Shown here piece after piece: positions 24,131 to 31,642 of a stretch of DNA of 64,000 bases. Every line of letters starts with the position of its first letter. The stretch's first letter is position 1. The notes beneath the pieces were generated by a model. That model saw only the letters and a list, made by a program, of their open reading frames with translations, was not told the origin of the DNA and did not search any database. The stretch is from Pseudoduganella lurida (GTDB lineage Bacteria > Pseudomonadota > Gammaproteobacteria > Burkholderiales > Burkholderiaceae_D). The position numbers and the translations under genes are program-made. The DNA lies in NCBI RefSeq assembly GCF_007830455.1, contig NZ_VLLB01000001.1, positions 1,054,001-1,118,000 of the forward strand. Direction: 5' to 3'.

Positions 24131-26881
24131 TCAGGGCGCGAGGATGTCCGCGCGCTGGATGACGAGTGCGGCGTCCTGCCCCGCCACGCCGGTGCCCGGC
24201 TGGCCGGCGCCGACGCTGACGTGGTAAGTGCCGGGGACGAGCTGGCGGATGCCGTCGCGCGTGACGAAGCTCAGGTCGCGCGGCGCCAGGCGGAAGCTGA
24301 CCTGGCGGGTCTCGCCGGGCTGCAGCGACAGCCGCTGGAAGCCACGCAATGCCAGCCGCGGTGCGCCCTCGAAGGCCGGCGGCGTCAGGTACAGCTGGGC
24401 CACCTCGTCGCCGGGGCGGCGGCCCGTGTTGGTGATGCTGGCGGTGACGACGACGCCGTTCTCCGGCGCGCCGTCCACCGGCTCGATGCGCAGCGGCCCG
24501 TAGCCGAACGAGGTGTAGCTGAGGCCATGGCCGAACGGGTAGACCGGCGCGCCGCGGAAGTAGCGGTAGGTGCGGCCCGCCATGGCGTAGTCGTCGAACG
24601 GCGGCAGGTCGGCCAGGCTGCGGTAGAACGTCAGCGGCAGGCGTCCGCCGGCATCGGACTTCCCGGCGAGGACGTCGGCAACGGCCTGCCCGCCCGACTG
24701 GCCCGGATACCAGGCCTGCAGGATGGCGGCGGCATTCGCCTTGGCCCAGGACAGATCGAGCGCGCTGCCGCTCACCGCGATCACCACGACCGGCTTGCCC
24801 GTCGCCCTGGCCGCTTCCAGCAGCAGGCGCTGGTCCTTCGGCAGGTCCAGCGACGTGCGGTCGCCGCCCGCGAAGCCGTCGATCTTCAGCGCCAGCTCCT
24901 CGCCTTCCAGGTCGGAGGTCAGGCCGATGACGGCAACGACCGCGTCGGCATCGGCGGTGCCGGCCTTCAGCTCGGCCATCGGGTTGCGCGCGATGCGTTT
25001 CCAGAAGATGCCCGGTACGGCGCTCACGCCCGTCTCCGTCTGGAAGCGAAGCGGATAAGAGCGGCCCTTTTCCAGCACGACTTCGGTGAGCTGCAGCGGC
25101 TCGGCCCACTTCGAATACGCAGTGGCTTTCACCGCCGCCTTGCCGCTCACCGTGAGCGCGCCCTGCACGCCCGTGACGCCGATGCGGTAGGCGCCGGATT
25201 CCGGCGCCACGAGGGACCCCGTCCACACGACCTTGTGCTGGTCGGCCACCACCTTCAGTTCCTGGGCACGCGATTCAAGCCCCCGTTCGACGCGCGTGAC
25301 GACCGCCTCCTTGTCGAAGGCACTGCCGCTCTTGTTGAAGTAAGCGGCCTGCAGCCCGGGCTGGCCGTCCGGCGTGCGCAGCGCCGTGCGCGGCACCGGA
25401 TCGCCATCCGTGATCGATGCGCCGAACGGCACGAGGCGGATCCGCGCATCCGGCATGGTAGCCCGCAGGCCGTCGATGACGGACACCGGCGGCGCGCTCT
25501 GCGAGGACGAGTAATTGCCGCGCAGGACCCGGGTGGCATCGGCCAGCGGACCGACGACGGCGATGCGTGCATCGCGTTTGAGAGGCAGCACGCCGTCGTT
25601 CTTCAGCAGCACCAGGCTCTTCGTCGCGGCCTTGAGCGCCAGCTGCCGGTGTTCCGGCGTGTCGATCGCGCTCACCGGCACGGCATTGACCTGCCGGGCC
25701 GGCAGGCCGGCCAGGTCGCCATTGCGCAGCCGCGCCGAGAACAGGCGAACCAGCGCCGTGTCGATGTCGCGCATGCCGATCAGGCCGCGCCGGTACGCGG
25801 CCCGATAGCGCTCGCCCAGGCCGGGCGTGCCGCTCAGCGTCTGGCCATTGCACTCGTTGTCCGTGCCGGCCCGCAGCGCCACCGCCGCCGCGGTGACGGG
25901 ATCGGTCGCATACTTGCTGTGCACCGAGATGTCGGTGACGGCATCGCAGTCCGAGACCACGTAACCCTGGAAGCCCCAGGCACCGCGCAGGGTCTGCTTC
26001 ATCAGCAGTTCGCTGCCGCAGGCGGGCTGGCCGTTGATGCGGTTGTAGGCGCACATGATGGAGCCGGCCTTCGCGTCCACGATGGCGGCGCGGAACGCCG
26101 GCAGGTAGGTGTCCTCCAGGTCGTGGTCGGAGACGAACACATTGGCCACGTGCCGTGTCGGCTCCGGGCCGCTGTGCACGGCGAAGTGCTTGGGCGTGGC
26201 CACCACGTGCGGCAGGTCCGGGTCCGGCCCCTGCATGCCGCGGATGAAGGCGACGCCCAGCGCCGCCGTCAGGTGGGGATCCTCGCCGTAGGTCTCCTGG
26301 CCCCGGCCCCAGCGCGGGTCGCGGAAGATGTTGATGTTGGGCGACCAGGTGTCCAGGCCCGTGCCGATGCGGCCCAGGCGGCCCGTCTGCCGGCCCAGCG
26401 TGTGCAGCGCGCGCACTTCGACACTGATCGCCGATGCGACATCGTGCATCAGCGGCGCATCGAAGGTGGCCGCGAGGCCGATCGGCTGCGGGAAGTTGGT
26501 GGTGGGGACGGGGCCCATCGCGCCATGCAGCGACTCCGTCCACCAGTTGTAGGCGGGGATGTTCAGGCGCGGCACGGCCGGCGCCACGTTGAGCAGCTGA
26601 TCGAGTTTTTCGTCGAGCGTCAGCTGCGCCACGAGCGCGCCGGCGCGCGCATCTGCATCGATGCGCACCGGCGCACGCAGGTCCGCCGCGTGCACGCCGG
26701 TGGCATGCAGGGCGGGCGCCAGCGCGGCGCACAGGCGCAAAAGGTGCCAGGTCCGGCGGGCGGAAAAGATCGGGCTGTCGCCTGTGCGGCGATTGCCTGC
26801 TGCTCGTTCCTGGCCTGCGTCTCTACGACTGTCTCCTGCTCCACCAATCGGGTTGGTTTTTTTCATGTCACGCACTTTCAT
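24131..26881 (-). CDS. Glycoside hydrolase family 3 beta-glycosidase with PA14 domain
   Basis: About 916 residues. The N-terminal GH3 barrel starts with YNWWTESLHGA (111-121), as in beta-xylosidase-like members, and contains the nucleophile Asp311 in VVSDCDAV. A PA14-type insert follows at roughly 465-620 (GLQAAYFNKSG, WTGSLVAPESGAYRIGV) inside the C-terminal sandwich, then a fibronectin-like tail with VTASITNTGRRPGDEVAQLY. An export signal lies around residues 43-65 behind a long polar leader, so the true start is uncertain (ATG 26881 or 26866). It removes terminal beta-linked xylose or glucose. A LacI-type operator lies 60 bases upstream. Confidence 0.93.
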   Translation of the reverse strand: MKVRDMKKTNPIGGAGDSRRDAGQERAAGNRRTGDSPIFSARRTWHLLRLCAALAPALHATGVHAADLRAPVRIDADARAGALVAQLTLDEKLDQLLNVAPAVPRLNIPAYNWWTESLHGAMGPVPTTNFPQPIGLAATFDAPLMHDVASAISVEVRALHTLGRQTGRLGRIGTGLDTWSPNINIFRDPRWGRGQETYGEDPHLTAALGVAFIRGMQGPDPDLPHVVATPKHFAVHSGPEPTRHVANVFVSDHDLEDTYLPAFRAAIVDAKAGSIMCAYNRINGQPACGSELLMKQTLRGAWGFQGYVVSDCDAVTDISVHSKYATDPVTAAAVALRAGTDNECNGQTLSGTPGLGERYRAAYRRGLIGMRDIDTALVRLFSARLRNGDLAGLPARQVNAVPVSAIDTPEHRQLALKAATKSLVLLKNDGVLPLKRDARIAVVGPLADATRVLRGNYSSSQSAPPVSVIDGLRATMPDARIRLVPFGASITDGDPVPRTALRTPDGQPGLQAAYFNKSGSAFDKEAVVTRVERGLESRAQELKVVADQHKVVWTGSLVAPESGAYRIGVTGVQGALTVSGKAAVKATAYSKWAEPLQLTEVVLEKGRSYPLRFQTETGVSAVPGIFWKRIARNPMAELKAGTADADAVVAVIGLTSDLEGEELALKIDGFAGGDRTSLDLPKDQRLLLEAARATGKPVVVIAVSGSALDLSWAKANAAAILQAWYPGQSGGQAVADVLAGKSDAGGRLPLTFYRSLADLPPFDDYAMAGRTYRYFRGAPVYPFGHGLSYTSFGYGPLRIEPVDGAPENGVVVTASITNTGRRPGDEVAQLYLTPPAFEGAPRLALRGFQRLSLQPGETRQVSFRLAPRDLSFVTRDGIRQLVPGTYHVSVGAGQPGTGVAGQDAALVIQRADILAP

Positions 26882-26940
26882 GGCGACTGGCTATGCCTGG
26901 TGGCATGGTCCTACGCCGCATGCGATTCTAGTTGGGGCTG

Positions 26941-26954
26941 TGAAAACGTTTCCA
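26941..26954. promoter_or_regulatory. LacI-family (CRE-like) operator
   Basis: TGAAAACGTTTCCA fits the LacI/CcpA-type consensus TGNAANCGNTNNCA at every fixed position. It lies 60 bases upstream of the GH3 start. On the minus strand TTGGAA at its edge and TAGAAT 19 bases on could be -35 and -10, so a bound repressor would cover the promoter. No LacI gene is in the window. Confidence 0.7.
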
Positions 26955-27069
26955 ATCATTTTTTTGAGCAAAGCGATACCAGGAACGGTATGGCTCTTGC
27001 CGGGAACCGGCGGAGCATTGCGGCACCGGGACCGGCGCGCGCACTGTCAGCGCTGCGGCAAGAACGCCG

Positions 27070-28302
27070 TCAGCCCGCCTGCCCGCCGTGGGCCGCGGTG
27101 GCGGGCATCGCGAAGCGGAAGCCCACTTCGCCATCGGCCCAGGACACGTCCATCGTGCCGCCATGCGCGCGCGCGATTTCGGCGACGATGTACAGGCCGA
27201 GGCCCAGGCCATCGGAAGGCGAGGCGGCCGGCGAGCGCCAGAACGGCTTGAACAGCTGCTGCGTGACGCCGGGCGCGAGCGGGTCGCCATGGTTGTGTAC
27301 CGACAGCGCGAACACGCCGTCCGCACTGGCGGCCGCCACCCGCACCGGCTGGCCGGGTACTCCATGCACGATGGCGTTCTTGACGAGGTTCGACAGCAGC
27401 TGGCCGAGGCGGCCCACGTCGCAATACAGCGCGATGCCCTGCCCCAGCTCGGCCACGACAGGGCTGTCCGGGTGGATCTGCCGCAGTTCCTCGATCACCT
27501 GCTGGAGCGCCTGTTCGAGGCAGCTTTCCTGCCGCAGGTGCAGGACGATCCCGCTGCCCATCCGCCCGCGCGCGAAGTCGACCAGGTCGTCGACCAGGCC
27601 CGCCATCCTGGCCAGGCTGCGCTGCATGCGCGCCAGGACGCCCTCGGCCTGCGCCGCGGGCAGGTTCCGGCGCAGCAGGTCCACGCCGCTCTGCACCGCG
27701 CCGAGCGGCGTGCGCAGGTCGTGGCCCAGCACGGCGATGAACTGCTCGCGCAGCTCGGCCGTCTCGCGCTCCGAGGTGAGGTCGGTCTGCGTCACGGCAT
27801 GGGCGCGTTCCGTCTCCAGCTGCTTTGAAATCAGCTCCGCAAACAGTTCCAGGGCCGCGACCGAGGCCGTGGAGGACAGCGGCATCGGCTTCGGATCGAG
27901 TCCGCACAGCGTACCGAAATAGCTGCCGTCCGGACGCAGGATCGGAATCGAGAAATAGCTCTGGAAGCCGTACATGCGCGGCGTGTGGTGATCGCGATAC
28001 TGCGCGCTCTCCTGCACATGGTCGATGACGATGCTCTCGCCGCAGCTGCGCACTTCGTCGCACAGCGTGGTCGCCACGTCCAGCCCGTCGCCGGCCTTCA
28101 GGCCGAAGTCCAGCCGGTCCAGCACGGCGCAGGTCGTCCAGCTGGTCGGCGTGACGTGGGCGACGGCGACGAAGCCGAGTCCCGTCAGCGCCGCGACGGT
28201 TTCGAGGATTTTCGGTACTGCGCTGATTGCCTGGATTTCCTGTACAGGCAGGAGGACGTCATTGGTCATGGGGGTGAGCGACGGCATGGTGGAAGTGGCC
28301 AT
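27070..28302 (-). CDS. GAF-domain sensor histidine kinase
   Basis: A 410-residue soluble kinase from ATG 28302. A GAF domain spans about 20-160 (DFGLKAGDGLDVATTLCDEV, FSIPILRPDGSYFGTLCGLD). The dimerisation box has His194 in REQFIAVLGHDLRTPLGAV. The ATPase domain shows the N box (LLSNLVKNAIVHG, Asn309) and G box DGLGLGLYIV (364-373). There is no membrane segment, so it senses a cytosolic signal. The frame stays open upstream, but that part overlaps the response regulator gene in another frame and is not coding. Starts at 28287 or 28269 are also possible. The partner regulator is 68 bases upstream. Confidence 0.9.
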   Translation of the reverse strand: MATSTMPSLTPMTNDVLLPVQEIQAISAVPKILETVAALTGLGFVAVAHVTPTSWTTCAVLDRLDFGLKAGDGLDVATTLCDEVRSCGESIVIDHVQESAQYRDHHTPRMYGFQSYFSIPILRPDGSYFGTLCGLDPKPMPLSSTASVAALELFAELISKQLETERAHAVTQTDLTSERETAELREQFIAVLGHDLRTPLGAVQSGVDLLRRNLPAAQAEGVLARMQRSLARMAGLVDDLVDFARGRMGSGIVLHLRQESCLEQALQQVIEELRQIHPDSPVVAELGQGIALYCDVGRLGQLLSNLVKNAIVHGVPGQPVRVAAASADGVFALSVHNHGDPLAPGVTQQLFKPFWRSPAASPSDGLGLGLYIVAEIARAHGGTMDVSWADGEVGFRFAMPATAAHGGQAG

Positions 28303-28370
28303 TCGGGTATCGTGAAAGTCGTCTGCAGGGTCGGCGCGAAGCGACCCACCCCGCGCCACGGATGCCGCCG

Positions 28371-28811
28371 CTAGCCCGCGACAGGCGGCTGCCCGCCGGG
28401 AGGGGCCGCCGGCTCCTCGGCGCGGGCGCCATCCGGCGCCACCTTGGCATGCTCGCCGATGATGCGCAGGATCGCCGGCAGGCTGGAAGGCTTGGCCACG
28501 TGCCGGTTGAAGCCCGCCTCGCGCACGCGCACCTGCGTGGCCACGTCGTCCCATGCCGTCAGGGCCACGATGTAGGGCTGGTTGCCCGGCTGGCTGCGCA
28601 GCGCGCGCGCGACGGCATAGCCATCCACCTCCGGCATGCCCAGGTCCAGCAGGACCAGGTGCGGCTCGTACAGTGCCGCGAAGGCGATGGCTTCCGCCCC
28701 GCCGTACACGGCGCGCGCCGTCATGCCGTGCAGCGTGAGCAGCTCGGCCAGTATGTCGGCAGCGTCGCGGTTGTCGTCGACGACGAGAATTCGTGGGAGG
28801 GGGAGAGTCAT
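28371..28811 (-). CDS. Single-domain response regulator paired with the GAF kinase
   Basis: A 146-residue CheY-like receiver: VVDDN near residue 10, phospho-acceptor Asp56 in LLDLGMP, Thr in ALTAWDD and Lys in HVAKPSS. A 25-residue Pro/Ala/Gly tail follows with no output domain. It precedes the histidine kinase by 68 bases on the same strand and should be its phosphorylation target. The receiver at 4072-4458 shares most of its motifs (ILVVDDNRDA, MPEVDGY, YIVALTA), so the two are probably paralogues. Confidence 0.9.
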   Translation of the reverse strand: MTLPLPRILVVDDNRDAADILAELLTLHGMTARAVYGGAEAIAFAALYEPHLVLLDLGMPEVDGYAVARALRSQPGNQPYIVALTAWDDVATQVRVREAGFNRHVAKPSSLPAILRIIGEHAKVAPDGARAEEPAAPPGGQPPVAG

Positions 28812-28976
28812 GGCCAGGCATCCGATAGCGTCCGCGGCACGCGGAACAATGAACGGCGTTGTTTTGGCCGAAAGGTCCGTGCAAGCGGCTATCTGGCTCG
28901 CACGGCGGACAGTCTAGCACAGGCGCGCGTGGCGGCCCTTCCGGCGGGCAATATCTGCCGCCTGAACAGTGCGACC

Positions 28977-29075
28977 TTGGGCGGTTTGGGCGGCTTGGGC
29001 GGCTTGGGCGGCTTGGGCGGCTTGGGCAGTTTGGGCAGTTTGGGCAGTTTGGGCAGTTTGGGCAATTTGGGCAGC
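28977..29075. repeat. Nine-base minisatellite, 11 units
   Basis: Eleven head-to-tail units of nine bases: TTGGGCGGT once, TTGGGCGGC four times, TTGGGCAGT four times, then TTGGGCAAT and TTGGGCAGC. The ordered blocks of identical variants suggest expansion by slippage. It lies about 165 bases upstream of the response regulator/kinase pair, which is transcribed away from it. Confidence 0.92.
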
Positions 29076-29289
29076 CGCGGCCGGAATGCGCCGGAGCGTC
29101 GTCGTGGTGCGCTCCAGAAAACGCCCTTTTCTAAAAGCCGATATTCCTCGATAAAGCCTCAGGAATGCCGATACCGGGCACGATTCGATGCTACTACTCG
29201 CTGAGGCATAACCGGCGCTTCGATAAACGGCACGATGTCGGGAGCCCAGGCGCCCGTATCGCTTTTTAGAATCTTTTAGAGGCAAAGCG

Positions 29290-29309
29290 CTTTCGATTTA
29301 TTTCGAAAG
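29290..29309. repeat. Hairpin in intergenic region
   Basis: CTTTCGA and TCGAAAG form a perfect 7-base stem around TTTATT. No following T-run, so a terminator is unlikely; it might be a regulator site or part of a structured transcript. Confidence 0.45.
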
Positions 29310-29514
29310 ATGGGAGAACCGGACGAAGTATCGAAAAATCGCGTCAGACCATGGGGTTTATCACGTTTTAGAAAATGGCGAAGAAAAAAGAGAACCGCCC
29401 CATTCGTCGGCTCGCGGCGGCGCACCACAGGTGGCGAAGGAAGCCGGCGGCCGCCCTGCTTGACGACGAGCCCGACGAGCCCAGCGAACTCCAACCGGGC
29501 CCAACTCAGGCCCG

Positions 29515-29547
29515 AATCAGGCCCAAATCAGGCCCAAATCAGGCCCA
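29515..29547. repeat. Three 11-base tandem repeats
   Basis: AATCAGGCCCA is repeated three times exactly, with a degraded fourth unit just before it (ACTCAGGCCCG). It lies upstream of the mpaB-like gene in apparently non-coding DNA. Confidence 0.8.
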
Positions 29548-29684
29548 GCTTGGCACAACCAGGCTCAACCAATCTGGCAGCCGTCACGACTATCCCGGCA
29601 CCCGCCCCGACTATACTGGCGGCTGGACGGGAGAACACGGATGCCGAAGAAGGTGCGGCTGCGAGGCCGGATGGGATACCGGAT

Positions 29685-30590
29685 ATGATGCCGAATATGA
29701 TGCCGAAGTCGATACGTGCGTGGATGCAGGCATGGATGCGCGACCTGACGGGACCGCCGTCCGGCATGGCATTCGACTTCACGCAGCCGGCGGGCGAACC
29801 GGCGCTCGCGCCGCCCGGTGGCGTATCGTGGCGCGTGTTCGGCAACCCTGTGTCGCTGTTCATCGGCGGCGTGACGGCCGTGCTGCTGGAACTGGCCGAA
29901 CCGTCGGTACGGGCCGGCGTGTGGGACCACAGCAGCTTCCGGCGCGACCCGGCCATGCGGCTGCGGCGCACCGGCTTCGCGGCGATGATGACGGTCTACG
30001 GCCCCCGCTCCGCGGCGGAGCAGCTGATCGCCCGCGTGGTGCGCCTCCACGGCCAGGTGGCCGGCACGACGACCGATGGCACGCCCTACCACGCCAACGA
30101 CCCGCGGTTGCTGGACTGGGTGCAGGCCACGGCCACGTTCGGCTTCACGCAGGCCTACCACCGGTATGTCCGCACGTTGCCGGCCGCCGGCATGGATGCC
30201 GCCTTTGCCGAAGCCCAGCCCTCTGCCCGCCTGTATGGCGCCACCGGCGCGCCCGCCTCCTGGGTCGCATGGGAAGAACTGCTCTCTGCCACGGCGCCCG
30301 GCCTGGCCGGATCCGAGACGCTGGCCGACTTCCTCCACATCATGGCCACGGCCGCCATCCTGCCGGCGCCGCTGCGCTGGCTGCAGCGGCTGCTGGTGCG
30401 GGCCGCCGTGCAGATCACGCCCGAACCGGTGCGCTCGCTGCCGCAGCTGCGCGGCCAGGGACTGCGGCCCGGCGAGGCAGCCGTCGTGCGCATACTGGCG
30501 CGCGCAGCGGCGCTGCTGCCGCTGGGCGACCTGCCGCCCGCGCAAGCGGCCCGCCGGGTCGCCGGTAGCCGGGACGCCAGTAGGTCGTAG
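29685..30590 (+). CDS. Oxygenase MpaB-family (DUF2236) protein
   Basis: About 301 residues from ATG 29685 (ATG 29697/29700 equally possible). Family features: PPGGVSWRVFGNPVSLFIGGVTAVLLELAEP, GVWDHSSFRRDPAMRLRRTG, VRLHGQVAG with the first conserved His, NDPRLLDWVQATATFGF, and YHRYV. In the family the conserved His and Arg residues bind haem b; relatives include latex-clearing protein and the mycophenolate enzyme MpaB. Substrate unknown. The frame is open much further upstream, but those residues are repeat-encoded. The last dozen residues (VAGSRDASRS) are encoded by the first copy of a downstream DNA repeat. Confidence 0.85.
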   Translation: MMPNMMPKSIRAWMQAWMRDLTGPPSGMAFDFTQPAGEPALAPPGGVSWRVFGNPVSLFIGGVTAVLLELAEPSVRAGVWDHSSFRRDPAMRLRRTGFAAMMTVYGPRSAAEQLIARVVRLHGQVAGTTTDGTPYHANDPRLLDWVQATATFGFTQAYHRYVRTLPAAGMDAAFAEAQPSARLYGATGAPASWVAWEELLSATAPGLAGSETLADFLHIMATAAILPAPLRWLQRLLVRAAVQITPEPVRSLPQLRGQGLRPGEAAVVRILARAAALLPLGDLPPAQAARRVAGSRDASRS

Positions 30591-30690
30591 CCTGTAGGCG
30601 GAGGTAGTAGCCTGTACGCGGTAGGCGGTAGGCGGTAGGCGGTAGCCGGTGGCCGGTAGCCGGTAGCCGGGACGCCGGTAGCCGAGCCGC
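30561..30690. repeat. GTAGSCG-type short tandem repeats at the mpaB 3' end
   Basis: A cluster of seven-base units (GTAGGCG, GTAGCCG) with a longer 23-base direct repeat of GCCGGTAGCCGGGACGCC plus five bases, at 30561-30583 and 30659-30681 with one mismatch. The first copy lies inside the mpaB coding sequence and supplies its last codons and the stop. Confidence 0.85.
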
Positions 30691-30798
30691 CGGCCGCCGG
30701 GATTGACCGCCCGGCACGCGCGGCCTCGCGTCGGCCCCCTTGGCAAGCCGCGCAGGACGTGGCATCGTCACGCTTTGACCGGAAGTCGCTTTACTTTA

Positions 30799-31602
30799 AT
30801 GTCCATCCATACACGACACAATATCCAGATCGCGGGCCGCGGCCCGGCAACCCTCGTCTTCGGCCACGGCTACGGTTGCGACCAGTCCATGTGGCGCGAC
30901 CTGATCCCGGCCTTCGCGCGCCGCTATCGCCTCGTGACCTATGACCTGGTGGGCAGCGGCGGCTCGGACCTGGCCGCCTACGACCGGGACAAATACGCCA
31001 CGCTGCACGGCCACGCCGACGATCTGCTGGAGATCATCGACGCCTGCGCCGACGGCCCGGTGGTCTTCATCGGCCACTCCGTCAGCGCGATGATCGGCCT
31101 GCTCGCCGCGAACAAGGCACCGCACCGTTTCATCGCGCAGGTGATGGTGGGGCCTTCGCCGTGCTATGTGAACGACGCGGACTACGTGGGCGGCTTCAAT
31201 CGGGAGGATCTGGACGCGCTGCTGGCAGCGATGGACCGCGACTTCCTCGGCTGGACGCTGAAGATGGCGCCGATGATCATGGGCGCCCCCGACCGGCCGG
31301 AGCTGGCCGAGGACCTGGCGGACCGCATCCTCCGCAACGATCACGCGATTGCCCGCCACTTCGCCCGCGTGACCTTCCTGGCCGACCACCGCGCCGACCT
31401 GCCCGGCTGCCAGGTGCCAACATTGGTTGTGCAGTGCACGGACGACGTGCTCGTACCGCGCGAGGTCAGCCAGTACATGTACCGCCGGCTGCCGCGCGCC
31501 ACGCTGCGCGTCATCGACAACGTGGGCCACTGCCCGCACGTGAGCGCGCCCAGCGACAGCTCGCTGCAGATCGAGCGCTTCCTGACCACCGTGCTGCGGT
31601 GA
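30799..31602 (+). CDS. RsbQ/KAI2-like alpha/beta-hydrolase
   Basis: A 267-residue hydrolase that tracks Bacillus RsbQ along its length: FGHGYGCDQSMW, VTYDLVGSGGSDLAAYD, GHADDLLEIIDAC, IGHSVSAMIG with nucleophile Ser94, MVGPSPCYVND, CTDDVLVP with the acid at 215-216 and GHCPHVSAP with His244. In Bacillus, RsbQ supplies a small ligand to the PAS phosphatase RsbP; plant relatives KAI2 and D14 perceive karrikin and strigolactone. No RsbP-like gene is adjacent. The ATG has only a distant GGAAG; upstream codons in frame come from repeat DNA and are rejected. Confidence 0.9.
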   Translation: MSIHTRHNIQIAGRGPATLVFGHGYGCDQSMWRDLIPAFARRYRLVTYDLVGSGGSDLAAYDRDKYATLHGHADDLLEIIDACADGPVVFIGHSVSAMIGLLAANKAPHRFIAQVMVGPSPCYVNDADYVGGFNREDLDALLAAMDRDFLGWTLKMAPMIMGAPDRPELAEDLADRILRNDHAIARHFARVTFLADHRADLPGCQVPTLVVQCTDDVLVPREVSQYMYRRLPRATLRVIDNVGHCPHVSAPSDSSLQIERFLTTVLR

Positions 31603-31642
31603 CGCGCAGGAGAAACCCACGATCCGCCCATCAGGCGCTACC

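Larger units (their letters stand above)
28812..29684. other. Gene-poor, repeat-rich intergenic region
   Basis: About 870 bases where no frame looks like a protein. It contains an 11-unit minisatellite (28977-29075), a stretch of lower GC with several hairpins (about 29090-29380) in which TTTTAGAA recurs, a hairpin CTTTCGA/TCGAAAG at 29290-29309 and three 11-base repeats at 29515-29547. An open frame covering the right half in the mpaB frame has low-complexity, repeat-encoded residues and is not accepted as coding. Confidence 0.65.

Noticed and set aside
28302-28920. Apparent fusion of a response regulator and the GAF kinase in one frame
   Set aside because: The upstream part of the kinase frame is out of frame with the real receiver gene (28371-28811) and gives an Arg/Ala-rich shadow. 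Two separate genes explain the data.
28977-29075. CRISPR array
   Set aside because: Units are nine bases and head to tail with no spacers, so this is a minisatellite.
29375-29680. Basic protein starting MAKKKENRP
   Set aside because: After 25 residues it becomes repeat-encoded and continues as a shadow of mpaB; no homology recognised.
30703-30798. N-terminal extension of the RsbQ-like hydrolase
   Set aside because: The 32 extra residues are Arg-rich, lie beside repeat DNA and precede the natural family start.
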